Shown in pieces: positions 6,742 to 11,726 of a DNA stretch of 11,726 nt. The position numbers and the translations under genes are program-made. How positions within the stretch are numbered: the first letter of the stretch is position 1; the number at the start of each line of letters is the position of its first letter. Source of the DNA: JAWLGW01 sp964569055 (GTDB lineage Bacteria; Planctomycetota; J058); NCBI GenBank assembly GCA_964569055.1, contig CAZMSZ010000240.1, forward strand, positions 1 to 11,726. The letters are read 5' to 3'. Below the pieces are notes generated by a model. The model was not told the DNA's origin, did no database searches, and saw only the letters and a list, made by a program, of their open reading frames with translations.

Positions 6742-7461
6742 TCAGCCCGGCAGCTCGCGGGTCGTGACCTTCTCGACCCGCCCCGCGGCGTCGATCACCA
6801 CCACCCGCTCGTACACGATCGGGACGTGGATCGTGATCCAGCCGCCCGAGGCGGTCTGGTCGCGCCACATGCTCCAGGCGATCGGGTCGGGGTAGGCGCC
6901 CCAGATGTCGTCGCCCGCCCACAAGGCCTCGCTGCGGTGGCGGACCAGGCGGGTGGTGCGGCTGCGGTAGACCCAGCGCTCCGCGCCGGGGCCCGGGGCG
7001 CGCTCGATCGTGGTCGGCCAGCCCCAGGCGGCCTCGACCTGCCGGCGGGTCATGCCGCGCACCACCTCGCCCTCGCGCACCGCCTCGCGCACCCGGGGCG
7101 ACCAGCCGCGCCCGACCGCCTCCACCTCCGCTTCGCGCAGGGCGCGGGCGATCGCGGCGTCGCGCGACTCGCCGCCGTCGAACACCGGGTCGAGGTAGTC
7201 GAACGTCTTCACCGCGTGGAGCGGCGCGTAGCCGACCGCGCCCCCGTAGCTCACGCGCACCCGCCCGTGAGCGCCCAGCGGCTCGCCCCGTAGCGGCTCG
7301 TGGTGGAGCCGGCGCAGGCGCGTGAGGACCTCGTCGTCCTGGGCCCCGGCGTAGAGCGGCGCCCCGTCCTCGACGACGACGTAGTGGTGAGCGCGGCAGC
7401 CCGCGAGCCCCACGACCAGGACCGCGGCCAGCAGCGACGCCGCCTCGAGCCGTGTCCGCAC
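6742..7461 (-). CDS. Outer-membrane-type lipoprotein with SH3-like and BamE/SmpA-like domains
   Basis: A 239-residue protein. The GTG start at 7461 is supported by GGAGGAGGG about 8 bases upstream. A type II signal peptide ends in the lipobox LAGC (Cys22), so the mature protein should be lipid-anchored. Residues 27-82 look like a bacterial SH3-like domain (VVEDGAPLYAG through VGYAPLHAV). Residues about 120-160 contain GMTRRQVEAAWGWPTTIER then ERWVYRS, and the C-terminus has VVVIDAAGRVEKV: the pattern of the BamE/SmpA/OmlA-like fold, where a helix packs on a short sheet. BamE itself belongs to the outer-membrane beta-barrel assembly machine, but this protein is about twice as long and no Bam partner is visible, so a Bam role should not be assumed. 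Confidence 0.75.
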   Translation of the reverse strand: MRTRLEAASLLAAVLVVGLAGCRAHHYVVVEDGAPLYAGAQDDEVLTRLRRLHHEPLRGEPLGAHGRVRVSYGGAVGYAPLHAVKTFDYLDPVFDGGESRDAAIARALREAEVEAVGRGWSPRVREAVREGEVVRGMTRRQVEAAWGWPTTIERAPGPGAERWVYRSRTTRLVRHRSEALWAGDDIWGAYPDPIAWSMWRDQTASGGWITIHVPIVYERVVVIDAAGRVEKVTTRELPG

Positions 7462-7479
7462 GCCGATCCCTCCTCCCGC

Positions 7480-7485
7480 AGGTTA
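7480..7485 (-). promoter_or_regulatory. Possible -10 box of the lipoprotein gene
   Basis: TAACCT on the minus strand, 18 nt before the GTG start, leaves room for a short leader carrying the GGAGGAGGG ribosome site. No convincing -35 is seen. It stands back to back with the TATCCT element of the divergent gene, about 50 bp away. Confidence 0.35.
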
Positions 7486-7534
7486 GCGAGGTCGCGCGCC
7501 GGCCGCCCGCCCGCGGGGGACGGCAGCGGTCGGG

Positions 7535-7540
7535 TATCCT
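7535..7540 (+). promoter_or_regulatory. TATCCT element 6 nt before GTG: putative leaderless promoter
   Basis: TATCCT ends six bases before the GTG start at 7547, so transcription would begin at or near the start codon. No Shine-Dalgarno is present. The same octamer TATCCTCC occurs at the same distance before the ATG at 10600. Confidence 0.5.
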
Positions 7541-7546
7541 CCTGGG

Positions 7547-8041
7547 GTGAGCGACGAAGCAAGCGGCGGGGCAGGGCTGTTGGCTTCCCGATCGAACCGC
7601 GGGCTGATCGGGCTGGTGGTCGCGGTGGTCGGGCTCCTGCTGGCCGCCGGGGCGATCGCCTGGATCCTGGGCCAGGGCGCGCCGCCGACGCCGACGCCCG
7701 GCCCCGAGGCAGGCGAGACCACCCCGGGGACGCCCGAGGACGAGGATGGGGACGGCGGGCTGCGCCGGGCGGTCGTGCGGCTGGCGCCCGTGACCTCCCG
7801 CTCGGCGGTGCTGTGGCTCGACGACCAGCGGCTCGGCACGCTCCAGCTCGCGCCCGACGGGCGGGTCAGCGGAGACGCCCTGATCCGGGCCCCCGCCCGG
7901 GCCAAGCGCCTCGGGCTGCGCCCGGTCGAGCTGCACCGCCCGCCCGAGCTGGACCGGGCCGTGGCCGAGGCCGCCCAGCGCCTGTTCACGCACAGCGGAG
8001 CCGGGAACACCACCGTGGTCGACGCGCCCCCCCGGCGGTGA
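7547..8041 (+). CDS. Small single-pass membrane protein, function unknown
   Basis: A 164-residue protein of no recognised family. A polar N-terminus (1-18) precedes one strong membrane helix (about 19-42, GLIGLVVAVVGLLLAAG). A low-complexity Pro/Thr/Glu/Asp linker follows (45-70), then a compact domain (71-164) with two likely strands (RRAVVRLAP, SAVLWLDDQRLGTLQL) and a C-terminal helix (ELDRAVAEAAQRLF). The few positive charges before the helix leave topology uncertain; a single extracytoplasmic C-terminal domain is the simplest reading. The GTG start has no ribosome site but has the TATCCT element at leaderless spacing. It is divergent from the lipoprotein gene and 91 bp before a secreted protein with its own promoter-like sequence. 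Confidence 0.65.
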   Translation: MSDEASGGAGLLASRSNRGLIGLVVAVVGLLLAAGAIAWILGQGAPPTPTPGPEAGETTPGTPEDEDGDGGLRRAVVRLAPVTSRSAVLWLDDQRLGTLQLAPDGRVSGDALIRAPARAKRLGLRPVELHRPPELDRAVAEAAQRLFTHSGAGNTTVVDAPPRR

Positions 8042-8080
8042 GGCGCGGCCCGCTTTCTCGCCTCCGGGGCCCTGGTGCCC

Positions 8081-8109
8081 TTGAGGGCGACCGTCAGGCT
8101 TTCTACGAT
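8081..8109 (+). promoter_or_regulatory. Putative sigma70-like promoter of the beta-repeat protein
   Basis: TTGAGG (8081-8086) and TACGAT (8104-8109) are separated by 17 bp and each match the consensus at four of six positions. The predicted leader of about 17 nt contains GGAGG (8120-8124). The -35 lies within a small GCCC/GGGC dyad (8077-8088). Confidence 0.5.
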
Positions 8110-8119
8110 CTGCGCCCAC

Positions 8120-8124
8120 GGAGG
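8120..8124 (+). promoter_or_regulatory. Shine-Dalgarno that sets the start of the beta-repeat protein
   Basis: GGAGG is 8 bases before the ATG at 8133 but only 2 bases before an in-frame TTG at 8127, so the ATG is the start. Confidence 0.7.
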
Positions 8125-8132
8125 CGTTGCAC

Positions 8133-9248
8133 ATGACGCGGCACACCGCGCTCACGCTGGCCCTGCTCGTTCTCTTCGCCGGCAGCGCCCACGCCCAGTC
8201 GCTCGAGGAGCTCGAGGGCGTGTGGAAGCGTCTGCCCGCCCAGGGGGGCGGCGAGGCGCGCTACCTGCACCTCGAGCTCAACGGCAGCGGGGCCCTCGAA
8301 GGGCCCATGGTCAACCCGCCGCTGGCCGAGGAGGGGATCGCCTGCTCGGTCGCGCTGCAGCTCGAGGGGGCCCAGCTCACCGGCGACGCCACCTGGACCG
8401 AGGGCGACTTCGCGGCCACCGCGCGCTGGGAGTTCAGCGTGTCCTCCAAGGACGAGCTGCGCGGCCGGTGCGAGTGGCTGTCGTGGGAGGGGAGCGAGGT
8501 CTTCGACCGCGGCTGGGACGAGGGCATGCAAATGGTCCGCGTGCCCAAGGTCGGCTGGGTGACCGAGGGCGAGGCCGAGGCCCCGTTCGGCGACGAGATC
8601 GAGGACCTCGCCGCGCTGACCGGCGGCTGGCTCGGCCCCGACGGCGAGGGCTGGGCGGTCGTGGTCACGGGCGAGCAGGTCTCGCTGACCCGCAAGACGG
8701 GCGCCCCGCTCAACATGGTGCTCGCCAACGAGCGCGGCACGCTGCGCGGCGTGCTCGCCGTCGACGGGGTCGAGTGCCAGGTCGAGCTGGTGTTCGAGGC
8801 GGGCGAGGGGCACCTGGTCGGGCGCTCGTCGTGGACCGCCGGCCCGGTCACCGGCTGGGCCCCGGTCGCGTTCACCCGGCTCGAGCGCAGCGAGGTCGGC
8901 CCCGAGGGGGTCTCGGCCGAGGCCCCGGTCGCCAGCGGCGAGACCCCGAGCGGGGTGTGGAAGCGCGACGACGGGCTCTACCTGCGCTTCCGCCAGGAGG
9001 CGGGCGAGCTGGTGGGCGAGCTGCTCGAGAAGCCCGGCACGGTGCGCGCCCGGCTGCGCTTCGCCCACAAGGCGGGGCTCTGGGTCGGCACCGCCAACTG
9101 GGGCGGCTACGAGACCACGTTCGAGCTGGGGCTCGACGACGCCGGCCAGTTGATCGGCCGGGCCGAGTGGGTCGACCTCCACCAGGGCCAGGTCGTGGCG
9201 CGCGGCTGGAGCGGCCGCACGTTCAAGGCGCTCCGCCGCGTCCACTAG
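8133..9248 (+). CDS. Secreted protein of three beta-rich repeats, function unknown
   Basis: A 371-residue protein with a clear Sec signal peptide (ALTLALLVLFAG, cleavage after AHA at 21). The mature part is three diverged copies of a unit of about 90-110 residues, at about 28-137, 163-252 and 274-370. Each opens with a Gly-Val/Gly-Trp turn (GVWKR at 29-33 and 274-278; GGWLG at 164-168), then alternating strands and a Gly-Arg...W segment (LRGRCEWLSW, LVGRSSWTAG, LIGRAEWVDL), and ends with a strand carrying (V/T)-x-L/V-R-R/E-type residues (MQMVRV, AFTRLER, FKALRRV). The pattern suggests lipocalin-like or small antiparallel beta domains, possibly ligand-binding; no catalytic motif is seen and no family is recognised. 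It has its own promoter-like sequence and ends 12 bp from a convergent gene. Confidence 0.7.
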   Translation: MTRHTALTLALLVLFAGSAHAQSLEELEGVWKRLPAQGGGEARYLHLELNGSGALEGPMVNPPLAEEGIACSVALQLEGAQLTGDATWTEGDFAATARWEFSVSSKDELRGRCEWLSWEGSEVFDRGWDEGMQMVRVPKVGWVTEGEAEAPFGDEIEDLAALTGGWLGPDGEGWAVVVTGEQVSLTRKTGAPLNMVLANERGTLRGVLAVDGVECQVELVFEAGEGHLVGRSSWTAGPVTGWAPVAFTRLERSEVGPEGVSAEAPVASGETPSGVWKRDDGLYLRFRQEAGELVGELLEKPGTVRARLRFAHKAGLWVGTANWGGYETTFELGLDDAGQLIGRAEWVDLHQGQVVARGWSGRTFKALRRVH

Positions 9249-9260
9249 CGCTTGCGCTGG

Positions 9261-10088
9261 CTACTTCCCCGCCAGCTCCCAGGGGCGCAGCCCCAGGCTG
9301 AACGCCACCAGCAGCGCCAGCAGCACCGAGGCGTGCACGACGGCGTACAGCGCCGGCCCGCGCCAGGTGTAGGCCACCCGCTCGGGCGGGCCGGCCGCGC
9401 GGTCGTAGCCGTGCACGAGCGCCAGGTAGACCACCACCGCCAGGAGCGTGCCCGCCACCCCGTCCAGCACGTAGTGCTGCTTGACCGCGCAGATCGAGAC
9501 GAACACCACCGCCGCCCCCGCCAGGCCCAGCGCCCCGAACAGCGGGCGCGCCTTCCAGGCCACGAGCGCGGCCAGGACCGCGATCGCCTGGTGGAGCGAG
9601 GGGAAGCAGTTGACCGGCGGGTCGAACGCGTAGTTGACCCGCAGGCCCCACTGGTGGAACACCGAGAGGTCGAGCGTCGTCACGTCGCCGCGCAGGGCGG
9701 CCGCGCTGACCGGGAACGCGATCCAAACCAGCGTGGAGGCGGTCGCGACCGCGAGGTAGGCCAGCGCCACCCGCCGGAACAGGCGCTGGCAGCGGACCAC
9801 GAACAGCGGGAACAGGAGCGCGGTGTAGACCGCCTCGTAGCCGTACATGAACACCGGCGAGAACGGGATCGCCGCGTCGAGCGGCGTGTGCAGCGTGCGC
9901 GCCGAGGCCGGGTCGACCGTGAGCCCGACCGCGTAGTAGCCGCCGAACGTCCACACGAACAGCGCCGCGAGCAGCACCATCTTCTCGCGCGGGCTCGACT
10001 CGATCGCGCCCGGCTCCTCGGCCGCGCCGATCCGCTCGAGCGCCCAGGCGCCCACGTCGGGGAGGGGAACGGGGATCGATCCACGCAC
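9261..10088 (-). CDS. PAP2-superfamily membrane phosphatase (inositolphosphotransferase-like)
   Basis: A 275-residue polytopic protein from a GTG at 10088, preceded by GAGGA five bases upstream. A longer reading frame exists to 10316 but runs into the tandem-repeat region and lacks sense. The PAP2 signatures are CFPSLHQA (His166) and KQHYVLDG (His205, Asp209), the histidines and aspartate that form the catalytic site for phosphohydrolysis or headgroup transfer. The first PAP2 motif (KxxxxxxRP) is not obvious, as in the Aur1/Ipt1-like branch. About six membrane helices are visible (for example 37-55, 86-97, 107-128, 168-177 with 184-200, 212-226, 250-268). Likely substrates are membrane phospholipids or isoprenyl phosphates; which one is unknown. 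It is convergent with the beta-repeat gene. Confidence 0.75.
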   Translation of the reverse strand: MRGSIPVPLPDVGAWALERIGAAEEPGAIESSPREKMVLLAALFVWTFGGYYAVGLTVDPASARTLHTPLDAAIPFSPVFMYGYEAVYTALLFPLFVVRCQRLFRRVALAYLAVATASTLVWIAFPVSAAALRGDVTTLDLSVFHQWGLRVNYAFDPPVNCFPSLHQAIAVLAALVAWKARPLFGALGLAGAAVVFVSICAVKQHYVLDGVAGTLLAVVVYLALVHGYDRAAGPPERVAYTWRGPALYAVVHASVLLALLVAFSLGLRPWELAGK

Positions 10089-10113
10089 GGAGGTCCTCGG
10101 GTCCGCCCCGCCC

Positions 10114-10119
10114 AGGGTA
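10114..10119 (-). promoter_or_regulatory. Possible -10 box of the PAP2 gene
   Basis: TACCCT on the minus strand, 25 nt before the GTG at 10088, leaves a short leader containing the GAGGA ribosome site. The -35 region is poor (TCGAGG with a 19-bp spacer), so support is modest. Confidence 0.35.
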
Positions 10120-10202
10120 CCCGTCGGGAGGGCATCCGCCTCGAGAGAGGTGGGCGCGGGGTGCGACCGCCCAAGCGCGGATCCGTAGCCGCATGGGTCT
10201 GG

Positions 10203-10336
10203 CGAGGCGTGGCTGTCAGAGCGACAGCACCAATCCCTGGCCGCGAGGAGCCACGCGATCCGGAGTCCCGCCCCTCGGATTCGGCGGCCTTTTCCCTCGG
10301 CACCGCTCTCCCACACCCGCCGAACCAGTCAAAGGC
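10203..10336 (+). repeat. Tandem intergenic repeat, copy A
   Basis: First of two diverged direct copies with a period of 134-135 bp. Landmarks shared with copy B, in order: CGAGGCGTGG (10203), GAGCGACAGCAC (10219), CGGAG-CCCGCCC (from 10261), GGATTC then TCGGCG (from 10277), and CCGAACCAG (10320). Identity by eye is roughly 70%. It also contains a short hairpin GCTGTC/GACAGC (10212-10228), a TTCGGCGG/CCGCCGAA pair (10280-10287 and 10317-10324) and a CGGCCTTT/AAAGGCCG pair (10285-10292 and 10331-10338). It is noncoding by appearance: frames are open on both strands, and none looks like a protein. Confidence 0.75.
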
Positions 10337-10474
10337 CGAGGCGTGGGTGTGCGAGCGACAGCACTCAACCATTGCGCCGAGGAGGCTCGGCGCGTCGGAG
10401 CCCCGCCCTTCTGCGGATTCTTCGGCGCCCTCCGCGACACCGGTCGCCTCCACACCGAACCAGCCGAAGAATCC
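10337..10474 (+). repeat. Tandem intergenic repeat, copy B, with two perfect hairpins
   Basis: Second copy, with the same landmarks at 10337, 10353, 10397, 10415 and 10455. It contains a perfect 8-bp hairpin GCGCCGAG/CTCGGCGC with a GAGG loop (10374-10393) and a perfect 12-bp inverted repeat GGATTCTTCGGC/GCCGAAGAATCC (10415-10426 and 10463-10474, 36-nt loop). No T-tract follows, so it is not a typical terminator. It could encode a structured RNA or be an extragenic mobile-type repeat; which is unresolved. Confidence 0.75.
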
Positions 10475-10587
10475 GATCCGGACTGAACAAGAACGCCGTA
10501 CGACCCGATATCCTCTACGGCCGACCACCCCCCGACCGGCGCCGCCGCGCGGCCCATCTCGTGTTGCGGAAGCGGTGCATGGACGAC
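10475..10587. other. Rest of the 511-bp intergenic region between PAP2 and protease genes
   Basis: Between the repeat pair and the protease promoter I see a further TATCCT (10509-10514) with no start codon at leaderless distance, and a C/G-rich stretch (10526-10552). No gene, tRNA or terminator is recognised. On the left side, 10089-10202 holds only the PAP2 promoter region. Confidence 0.5.
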
Positions 10588-10593
10588 TATCCT
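10588..10593 (+). promoter_or_regulatory. TATCCT element 6 nt before ATG: putative leaderless promoter
   Basis: TATCCT ends six bases before the ATG at 10600, and the bases between are all C, so there is no Shine-Dalgarno. TTGCGG (10564-10569) lies 18 bp upstream as a weak -35. The octamer TATCCTCC and its spacing match those before the gene at 7547. Confidence 0.55.
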
Positions 10594-10599
10594 CCCCCC

Positions 10600-11726
10600 A
10601 TGAGCGTGCGCGTCTCGAAGCGATGGCTCGGGCTCAGCGCGGCGCTGCTCCTGCTGGGCATGCTGGGCAGCCTGGGTGGGGTGGTGGCGGTGGTCCTGCG
10701 GGAGCTCCAGGCGACCCGCAGCGAGATGGTCCGGCTGCGGGACCTCGCGCACCGGCAGGAGGTCGAGCTCGGGGCGCTCGAGCAGCGCCTGGGCGAGGTG
10801 GGCCGGGCGGTGGTGGACGTGCGCTCGCTCGAGGCGGAGGCCCGCAAGCGGCTCCTGGGCGAGATCGAGGCCCGCACCGGCAGCCAGGCCGAGGAGGTCC
10901 GCGCGCAGCTCGAGGACCTCGAGGGGCGCCTGTCGAAGCTGCGGGAGGCGGCGGACGAGCACGCCCGGCTCCTGGCGGCGGCGCACGCCGACGAGGACGT
11001 CGAGGTCCGCTACCGCGAGCTGATGTCGCCGACGGTGCGCGTCAACGCCCGGCACGAGGTGGGCTCGGGCACGATCCTCTGGAGCCGCGCGGTGGGCGAG
11101 CGCGCGCGCACGTTCGTGCTCACCGCCTGGCACATCGTGTCGGACAACGCCGCGGGCGCCCAGGAGACGCCGCTCGAGATCGACTTCTACGAGGCCGGCG
11201 AGCTGCTGCGCACCGAGCTGGGCCGGATCGTGGCCCGCGACGAGCGGCTCGACCTCGCGCTGGTGGAGGTCAAGGGCTACCACGTCTACGAGCGCCAGGC
11301 CCGGATCCTCTCCGTCGAGCAGCTCGCCCAGCTGCCCATGTTCTCGAAGGTCTACGCGATCGGCTGCCCGCTCGGCTACTCGCCGCTCCCGACCTCGGGC
11401 GAGCTCACCTCCAAGGAGAAGGAGCTCGACGGGAACACCTACTGGATGATCAATGCGCCCACGATCTTCGGCAACTCGGGCGGCGGGATCTATCACGCCG
11501 ACTCGCGCGCCATGATCGGCGTGCTCTCGCGGATCTCCGCCTACAAGAACATGATCGACGTGGCCGTGCCCCACATGGGCCTGGTGACGCCCATGGAGCA
11601 GGTCTACGCCTGGCTCGACGAGACGCGCTACGGCTTCACCTACCGCGACCGCCTGGCCGAGGCCCACCCGGCCGGCCACGAGCAGAAGCGAGACGCGAAG
11701 CCCGTCACGGCCTCGGCCAGCCAGGG
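10600..11726 (+). CDS. Membrane-anchored coiled-coil trypsin-like serine protease (partial, runs off the end)
   Basis: 375 complete codons are visible with no stop. An N-terminal membrane anchor (about residues 10-33) precedes a long heptad-like, charged helix region (about 35-130; stretches such as LEQRLGEV and LEDLEGRLSKL) likely to form a coiled coil. A trypsin-fold protease domain follows (about 141-340), with the full triad: His178 in LTAWHIV, Asp218 in ERLDLALVEV and Ser293 in FGNSGGGIY. This is the HtrA/S1C-like pattern, but no PDZ domain appears before the window ends, and the last 20 residues are a charged tail. The protein should face the periplasm, oligomerise through the coiled coil and cleave or regulate envelope proteins; the substrate is unknown. 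The divergent neighbour is the PAP2 gene. Confidence 0.85.
   Translation, partial: MSVRVSKRWLGLSAALLLLGMLGSLGGVVAVVLRELQATRSEMVRLRDLAHRQEVELGALEQRLGEVGRAVVDVRSLEAEARKRLLGEIEARTGSQAEEVRAQLEDLEGRLSKLREAADEHARLLAAAHADEDVEVRYRELMSPTVRVNARHEVGSGTILWSRAVGERARTFVLTAWHIVSDNAAGAQETPLEIDFYEAGELLRTELGRIVARDERLDLALVEVKGYHVYERQARILSVEQLAQLPMFSKVYAIGCPLGYSPLPTSGELTSKEKELDGNTYWMINAPTIFGNSGGGIYHADSRAMIGVLSRISAYKNMIDVAVPHMGLVTPMEQVYAWLDETRYGFTYRDRLAEAHPAGHEQKRDAKPVTASASQ

Noticed and set aside
9247..9258. AGCGC-TT-GCGCT dyad between the convergent beta-repeat and PAP2 genes as a bidirectional terminator
   Set aside because: Five-base arms and a two-base loop, without a T-tract on either side.
10089..10316. 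N-terminal extension of the PAP2 protein to 10316
   Set aside because: The added 76 residues have no membrane or domain character and lie in the repeat and promoter region. The GTG at 10088 has GAGGA at proper spacing.
10193..10486. Plus-strand ORF of 97 codons spanning the two repeat copies
   Set aside because: The period is close to 45 codons, so it yields a repeated peptide, but both strands are open here, there is no ribosome site, and the copies differ by changes that keep pairing rather than protein. I treat the region as noncoding.
10216..11679. A minus-strand open frame of about 487 codons opposite the serine protease
   Set aside because: It is antisense to a gene with a complete catalytic triad and is rich in Leu/Ala/Arg/His/Asp without motifs. 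It runs on into the tandem repeat.
1..11726. CRISPR arrays, tRNA or rRNA genes, insertion sequences, attachment sites
   Set aside because: I saw no regularly spaced short repeats, cloverleaf signatures, rRNA-conserved segments, transposase motifs or terminal inverted repeats. The only tandem repeat is the two-copy unit at 10203-10474.

Overview
The window is very GC-rich (well above 70% in most genes), with long spurious open frames on both strands, as expected at this base composition. It contains two runs of exactly 100 N, the usual placeholder for scaffold joins of unknown length, so this is probably a draft or metagenome-derived contig. Sec signal peptides, a lipobox, a BamE-like lipoprotein and a membrane-anchored periplasmic-type protease point to a Gram-negative (diderm) bacterium. 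Myxococcota- or Planctomycetota-like lineages would fit, but the phylum cannot be decided from this sequence.

Layout. At 1-57 is the last 18 codons of a beta-ketoacyl synthase, translationally coupled (GTGA overlap) to a CrtI/retinol-saturase-type FAD oxidoreductase (54-1529). This pair looks like the end of a polyene or modified fatty-acid operon. Next come a hairpin-bearing gap, a YtxH/BON/transmembrane/SRPBCC membrane protein (1660-2835), an assembly gap, and a large secreted TPR-peptidase MA-TPR protein (2980-5829, itself interrupted by a gap). A compact toxin-antitoxin module follows: a 21-bp perfect palindrome over a putative promoter, a DUF4258 toxin (5896-6240) and a Cys-free HTH antitoxin (6260-6736). 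It has lower GC than its neighbours and looks acquired. Beyond it lie an SH3-like/BamE-like lipoprotein on the minus strand (7461-6742), a divergent small single-pass membrane protein (7547-8041), a secreted protein built from three beta-rich repeats (8133-9248), a convergent PAP2-type membrane phosphatase (10088-9261), a 511-bp intergenic region with a two-copy diverged tandem repeat of about 135 bp, and a membrane-anchored coiled-coil trypsin-like serine protease that runs off the right edge (10600 to beyond 11726).

How it fits together. Apart from the toxin-antitoxin module, nearly every gene encodes an envelope protein, but the genes alternate in direction and do not form one operon, so no shared pathway is proven. 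The least explained signals are the toxin-antitoxin promoter/operator with its zinc-finger-less antitoxin, the structured tandem intergenic repeat, and an identical TATCCTCC element placed 6 nt before the start codon of two genes that lack Shine-Dalgarno sequences (putative leaderless starts).
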